A model generated the notes under the pieces. The model saw only the letters and a list, made by a program, of their open reading frames with translations, searched no databases and was not told the DNA's origin. This document shows positions 59,371 through 64,000 of a stretch of DNA of 64,000 bases, in pieces; the stretch's first letter is position 1, and each line of letters starts with the position of its first letter. Location of the stretch: positions 45,572,555 through 45,636,554 of the forward strand of contig OX359280.1 in the NCBI GenBank assembly GCA_947179155.2. Direction: 5' to 3'. This DNA is from Hedera helix (lineage: Eukaryota; Streptophyta; Magnoliopsida; Apiales; Araliaceae). Position numbers and translations under genes: made by a program.

Positions 59371-61667
59371 CCTCAACACGGGCTCTATTCTTCACCATTT
59401 ATTTTAAACAGCGCATATACCTATATGTTTGATATTTAAATGTATACATCAATTACAAAATAGTGAAAAATATTTTAGCGTATTAAAAATATTAATGTCC
59501 TTACCTCTTAAATGGATACGTCCATTTATATTGAATGGGACCACCAAGATTGGCTTCGTATGACAGGTGAATAAGCAAATGCTCCATTAAGTCAAAAAAC
59601 GATGAAGTAAAGATCATTTCTAACTTGCACAGTATTTCCACTATCTGCCTCTCCATTTTATCTATGTCTCTGAGCTAGAGCTCCGTCAAGCATATATCTC
59701 TAAAGAAATTGGAAAGCTCTGTTAGTGCTTCAACCACATGTTTCGACAATAAGTCAATAAATGCCACGGGGATAAACTTTTGCATGAATATATGAAAATC
59801 ATGGTTTTTTAGACCTTGAAACTTAAGCTCTTCAATTGCTATATTTGAAGAATATCCATCTAGGAGCTTTAGTCTACTGATCTAGTTACATATTAAGACC
59901 AACTGTTTTCTGGTCAAAGTATAGTCAGCTTTGGACATTACCGTCTTACCATCCTCTTTATATAGCCACAATTTTTCCCTAATGTTCATATCTACCAAAT
60001 CAAGCCTTGACTTAGCGTTGTCCTTCGTTCTACCACTTTCATCTAACATTGTATAAAAGATGTTATCAAATACGTTCTTTTCAGTATGCATCGAATCTAA
60101 ATAATAGCGAATAAAAAGTGTAGCCCAATAAGGCAACTCAAAGAACATACAACAATGTGTCCAATTGTGAACCTTACCATACCCATAAGCTAGCTTTAAT
60201 CCGTGATTCTTCCCTAGAGGTAGAAAATTCAAGTGACTAATCCAACTCAACACTGCTGTCCGAGAAAGATGGTCAGGCACAGGATGTTTCTCTTATTTTT
60301 GATTAAATGGTTTAGTCAGCTTTCTATAACAATGTTCAATAGGCAAAAAATGTTTGAAAGTTGCAAAGAAAGTAATTTCCCCCCATGTTTCAGCCGTATA
60401 CCGTTAACCGACCCTATGCACACGGGACATGATAAGCTCCCGTGAGTCGACCATCCACTGACCATTCTCAATGCTGGGAAGTCATTTATGGTCCATAGTA
60501 AAGCTACCCTCATGTCAAAGGTTTGTTTGAGAGATACATCATAAGTTTGAACCCTTTTATCCCGTAACATCTTCAACTCAACAACTAAGGGCCTGGAATC
60601 AATAAAGTCATGAACATGTAGTGATCTTTCATGCACATCGAAGGTGGGAGGTTATACACAACAATGATCACTGGACGAGTTGAGTATGACTTGGTGTAAG
60701 ACCAACTAAACGGATTAAAGCCATTTGTAGCAAGTCCAAGCCTAACATTACGAACCTCTTTAGCAAATGAGGGGTGCTTTCTATTAAAAATTTTCCACTC
60801 AAGCCCATCCCCTGGGTGTGTTAGTTGACCTTCGACTATGTCCCGTGTTGAGTGCTACCTCATATATTTGGTGGTATGTGTTGACATGAACAATCGCTGA
60901 AGCCCCGGTGCAATAGGAAAGTAACGTAAGATCTTTCTCAGCACGTCTCTTTCCTTGTTATGGCTATTGCCAAAGCATCTAATTGTACCGCATATATCAC
61001 TTGACCTCTTATATTTATTCTCATCATTGTAATGCAGTATACACTCATTTTCACAAGCATCAATCTTCTTATACCCTAGATTGAGCTTTTTAACCAGTTT
61101 CTTAACATTATAGTACGATTTGGTAACTTATTTCCTGTCGATAAGAACTCATTTACAATGTTGAGTAGCTCATTAAAAACTTTTTCGCTGTAGTCATGCT
61201 CATTTTTGAAATGTAAAAGCTAAATTACTGCGGATAAGACCATGTGCTTTTCGTGTCCATCATATATTGGCATCGCTAATTCCTTCAATAACTAATAGAA
61301 ACCCTTAGCCCCGTCATTCAGATTTTGCTCGATGCTACCGTCATCCCTATTCCACTAGAAGAATGAACCAGCACCTTCGACTTTCATGTTAGTACAATCA
61401 AAGGTTTTGCCAGCTCTGGATGTCAGTTCAGATTCACATTCATCTAACTAGGTTTTCCCATGATAGATCCATGTGCTATATTCCTGCTTGAACCTATACT
61501 TAAATAGGTTGCACATGACATCACTCATTTCCTTCCACACTTCATTCACCGCTGACTTGCTCAAATGCAAAATTGAGAAACTGTTCAACCTCATTACGGT
61601 ACTCAGAGTTAAGCCCACTCTTATCAGTGGCTACTCTATGCTCCATCCAACTTCGATCAACAGACAT
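59371..61667 (-). pseudogene. CACTA TNP2-type transposase relic, array unit 2
   Basis: Repeats the fragment at 56349-58645 with an offset of 3022. The open stretches at 59882-60280 and 60316-60636 translate identically to those of unit 1, and share the same stops. It is a copy made after the gene was already dead. Confidence 0.9.
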
Positions 61668-61708
61668 CTCAAACTACAGTCTGATAAATATGTAATGACC
61701 ACGAATTC

Positions 61709-62392
61709 TGTTAGACATTGCAATTATAATTATTAAATGATTAGCAATAAATTTAAAATTTTTGTATTAATTATTTGTGCATTAGATAATTGAATAAATA
61801 TACTTCTGTATGTGTATATTTATTTAAAGCAATGAATCAATATGTTATAATTAATTAAAACAAGTCTAATTTTATTATATTTTAAATCCAAATGAAGTGT
61901 TAAACTAGGTCAATTAAATTTACCTAGTAGTCCATGTAGTTAATTAACCCTTAGACAATATAATTAATTAAACTAGTCCAATGACATAGATTATTAAATG
62001 ATAGCCCAATGGGATAAATAAATTGAGCTAAAACAAATTAATTGAATGAACCGAACTTATTTATATTCTAAAATCCATTGTGGAACACAATAGGATGTCA
62101 AAATTGGTCAATATTAGGGTTTGGATTTTAGGGTTTAGGGTTGGGGGTTTAGGGTTTAGGGTTTAGGGTTTAGGTTTAGGGTTTAGGGTTTGTGTGGATA
62201 CCGTAGAGACGCAGTCGCTAGATTGCGCTGAAGATTCGAAGCCGTTCCAGAATTCCATCGTCTCTTGTCCATCTCGGATAATCGGTAAAATAATCTAAAC
62301 CTCTGATTAATCTGTTTTCGCATGGATCCTGTTTTAGAGTTTAAGAAAAAATTTAAAATTCCGCTGTTTTCACTATGTCGAAACCCTAACAC
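61709..62392 (+). mobile_element. Chimeric LTR-like junction block 2
   Basis: Same structure as 58687-59370, with two base changes near 62069-62087 and a slightly different TTTAGGG tract. Confidence 0.6.
62113..62190. repeat. Telomere-type (TTTAGGG)n tract, junction 2
   Basis: About ten units. It starts 'attagggtttggattttagg' where junction 1 has 'attagggttgggggtttagg', so the tract is the fastest changing part of the unit. Confidence 0.95.
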
Positions 62393-64000
62393 CCTCAACA
62401 CGGGCTCTATTCTTCACCATTTATTTTAAACAGCGCATATACCTATATGTTTGATATTTAAATGTATACATCAATTACAAAATAGTGAAAAATATTTTAG
62501 CGTATTAAAAATATTAATGTCCTTACCTCTTAAATGGATACGTCCATTTATATTGAATGGGACCACCAAGATTGGCTTCGTATGACAGGTGAATAAGCAA
62601 ATGCTCCATTAAGTCAAAAAACGATGAAGTAAAGATCATTTCTAACTTGCACAGTATTTCCACTATCTGCCTCTCCATTTTATCTATGTCTCTGAGCTAG
62701 AGCTCCGTCAAGCATATATCTCTAAAGAAATTGGAAAGCTCTGTTAGTGCTTCAACCACATGTTTCGACAATAAGTCAATAAATGCCACGGGGATAAACT
62801 TTTGCATGAATATATGAAAATCATGGTTTTTTAGACCTTGAAACTTAAGCTCTTCAATTGCTATATTTGAAGAATATCCATCTAGGAGCTTTAGTCTACT
62901 GATCTAGTTACATATTAAGACCAACTGTTTTCTGGTCAAAGTATAGTCAGCTTTGGACATTACCGTCTTACCATCCTCTTTATATAGCCACAATTTTTCC
63001 CTAATGTTCATATCTACCAAATCAAGCCTTGACTTAGCGTTGTCCTTCGTTCTACCACTTTCATCTAACATTGTATAAAAGATGTTATCAAATACGTTCT
63101 TTTCAGTATGCATCGAATCTAAATAATAGCGAATAAAAAGTGTAGCCCAATAAGGCAACTCAAAGAACATACAACAATGTGTCCAATTGTGAACCTTACC
63201 ATACCCATAAGCTAGCTTTAATCCGTGATTCTTCCCTAGAGGTAGAAAATTCAAGTGACTAATCCAACTCAACACTGCTGTCCGAGAAAGATGGTCAGGC
63301 ACAGGATGTTTCTCTTATTTTTGATTAAATGGTTTAGTCAGCTTTCTATAACAATGTTCAATAGGCAAAAAATGTTTGAAAGTTGCAAAGAAAGTAATTT
63401 CCCCCCATGTTTCAGCCGTATACCGTTAACCGACCCTATGCACACGGGACATGATAAGCTCCCGTGAGTCGACCATCCACTGACCATTCTCAATGCTGGG
63501 AAGTCATTTATGGTCCATAGTAAAGCTACCCTCATGTCAAAGGTTTGTTTGAGAGATACATCATAAGTTTGAACCCTTTTATCCCGTAACATCTTCAACT
63601 CAACAACTAAGGGCCTGGAATCAATAAAGTCATGAACATGTAGTGATCTTTCATGCACATCGAAGGTGGGAGGTTATACACAACAATGATCACTGGACGA
63701 GTTGAGTATGACTTGGTGTAAGACCAACTAAACGGATTAAAGCCATTTGTAGCAAGTCCAAGCCTAACATTACGAACCTCTTTAGCAAATGAGGGGTGCT
63801 TTCTATTAAAAATTTTCCACTCAAGCCCATCCCCTGGGTGTGTTAGTTGACCTTCGACTATGTCCCGTGTTGAGTGCTACCTCATATATTTGGTGGTATG
63901 TGTTGACATGAACAATCGCTGAAGCCCCGGTGCAATAGGAAAGTAACGTAAGATCTTTCTCAGCACGTCTCTTTCCTTGTTATGGCTATTGCCAAAGCAT
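62393..64000 (-). pseudogene. CACTA TNP2-type transposase relic, array unit 3 (cut by window end)
   Basis: C-terminal two thirds of the same fragment, offset 3022 from unit 2. The stretches 62904-63302 and 63338-63658 are identical in translation to the other units. The N-terminal part is outside the window. Confidence 0.9.

Larger units (their letters stand above)
56144..64000. repeat. 3022-bp tandem array (two full units plus 1813 bp)
   Basis: Units are 56144-59165, 59166-62187 and 62188-64000 (cut by the window). Anchor TGTGTGGATACC is at 56147, 59169 and 62191, spaced exactly 3022. The frames of 132, 106 and 70 codons recur in all three units with identical translations. Differences seen: tctaga/tctaaa and gaaccc/gaacac (near 59047-59065 versus 62069-62087) and changes in the TTTAGGG tract. 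Unit content: LTR tail (205 bp), CACTA TNP2 fragment (2338 bp), LTR-like head (about 405 bp), TTTAGGG tract (about 75 bp). Confidence 0.97.

Noticed and set aside
58687..62392. An LTR retrotransposon that captured TNP2 (LTR-internal-LTR)
   Set aside because: No PBS after CTAACA, no polypurine tract before TGTTAG and no target duplication. Kept only as an alternative in the findings.
56860..63658. Repeated open frames of 132, 106, 87, 72 and 70 codons as separate genes
   Set aside because: The 132- and 106-codon frames are pieces of the broken TNP2 transposase. The 70- and 87-codon frames on + are shadows of it, and the 72-codon frame lies across the LTR tail and TNP2 edge.

Overview
This window is plant nuclear DNA, most likely from a eudicot. 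It is AT-rich and intron-bearing, with dense nested LTR retrotransposons of plant lineages, a CACTA (En/Spm-type) DNA transposon, (TTTAGGG)n repeats of the plant telomere type, and one ordinary plant gene. There is no sign of operons, Shine-Dalgarno sites, CRISPR arrays or other prokaryotic organisation. Nearly all of the sequence is transposable-element (TE) material. The species cannot be named from the sequence alone.

Layout. 1-1870: end of a long minus-strand LTR. 1985-17214: a decayed Ty3/gypsy element of Tat/Ogre type (RNase H and integrase on +, an antisense Gag-like ORF, a 3' LTR near 16725-17214). It is broken by several LTR insertions (3150-4752, 5028-9232) and by an oddly ordered Athila fragment (11196-14938) lying between two copies of the antisense-ORF segment. 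17215-18274: hAT-like remnants. 18607-22435: the only intact cellular gene, a soluble inorganic pyrophosphatase with eight coding exons and canonical splice sites. A foldback MITE lies in one intron and a relative lies just downstream. 23650-28673: a 3.9-kb LTR, a PBS matching initiator tRNA-Met and a broken coiled-coil gag.

28674 to at least 58645 is best read as one minus-strand CACTA element. Its 3' repeats, its second ORF and its TNP2 transposase are separated by a non-autonomous Athila-like element (30218-35232, TSD GTTAC) and a large Athila element (35603-54454). The left LTR of the Athila element received two further long solo LTRs (36811-40716 and 40913-46600), and the second of these received a third (41193-42731, TSD ACATA). 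The target-site duplications give a clear nesting order.

56144-64000 is a tandem array with a 3022-bp period: two full units plus 1813 bp of a third. Each unit joins the tail of an LTR to a CACTA TNP2 fragment, a second LTR-like head, and about 80 bp of TTTAGGG-type repeat at the junction. The predicted peptides compared are identical between units, so the amplification is very recent or an assembly effect. It runs past the right edge of the window. This array is the most unusual object here.

Function. Only the pyrophosphatase is likely to make a cellular protein. All TE reading frames seen carry stops or frameshifts and are annotated as relics.
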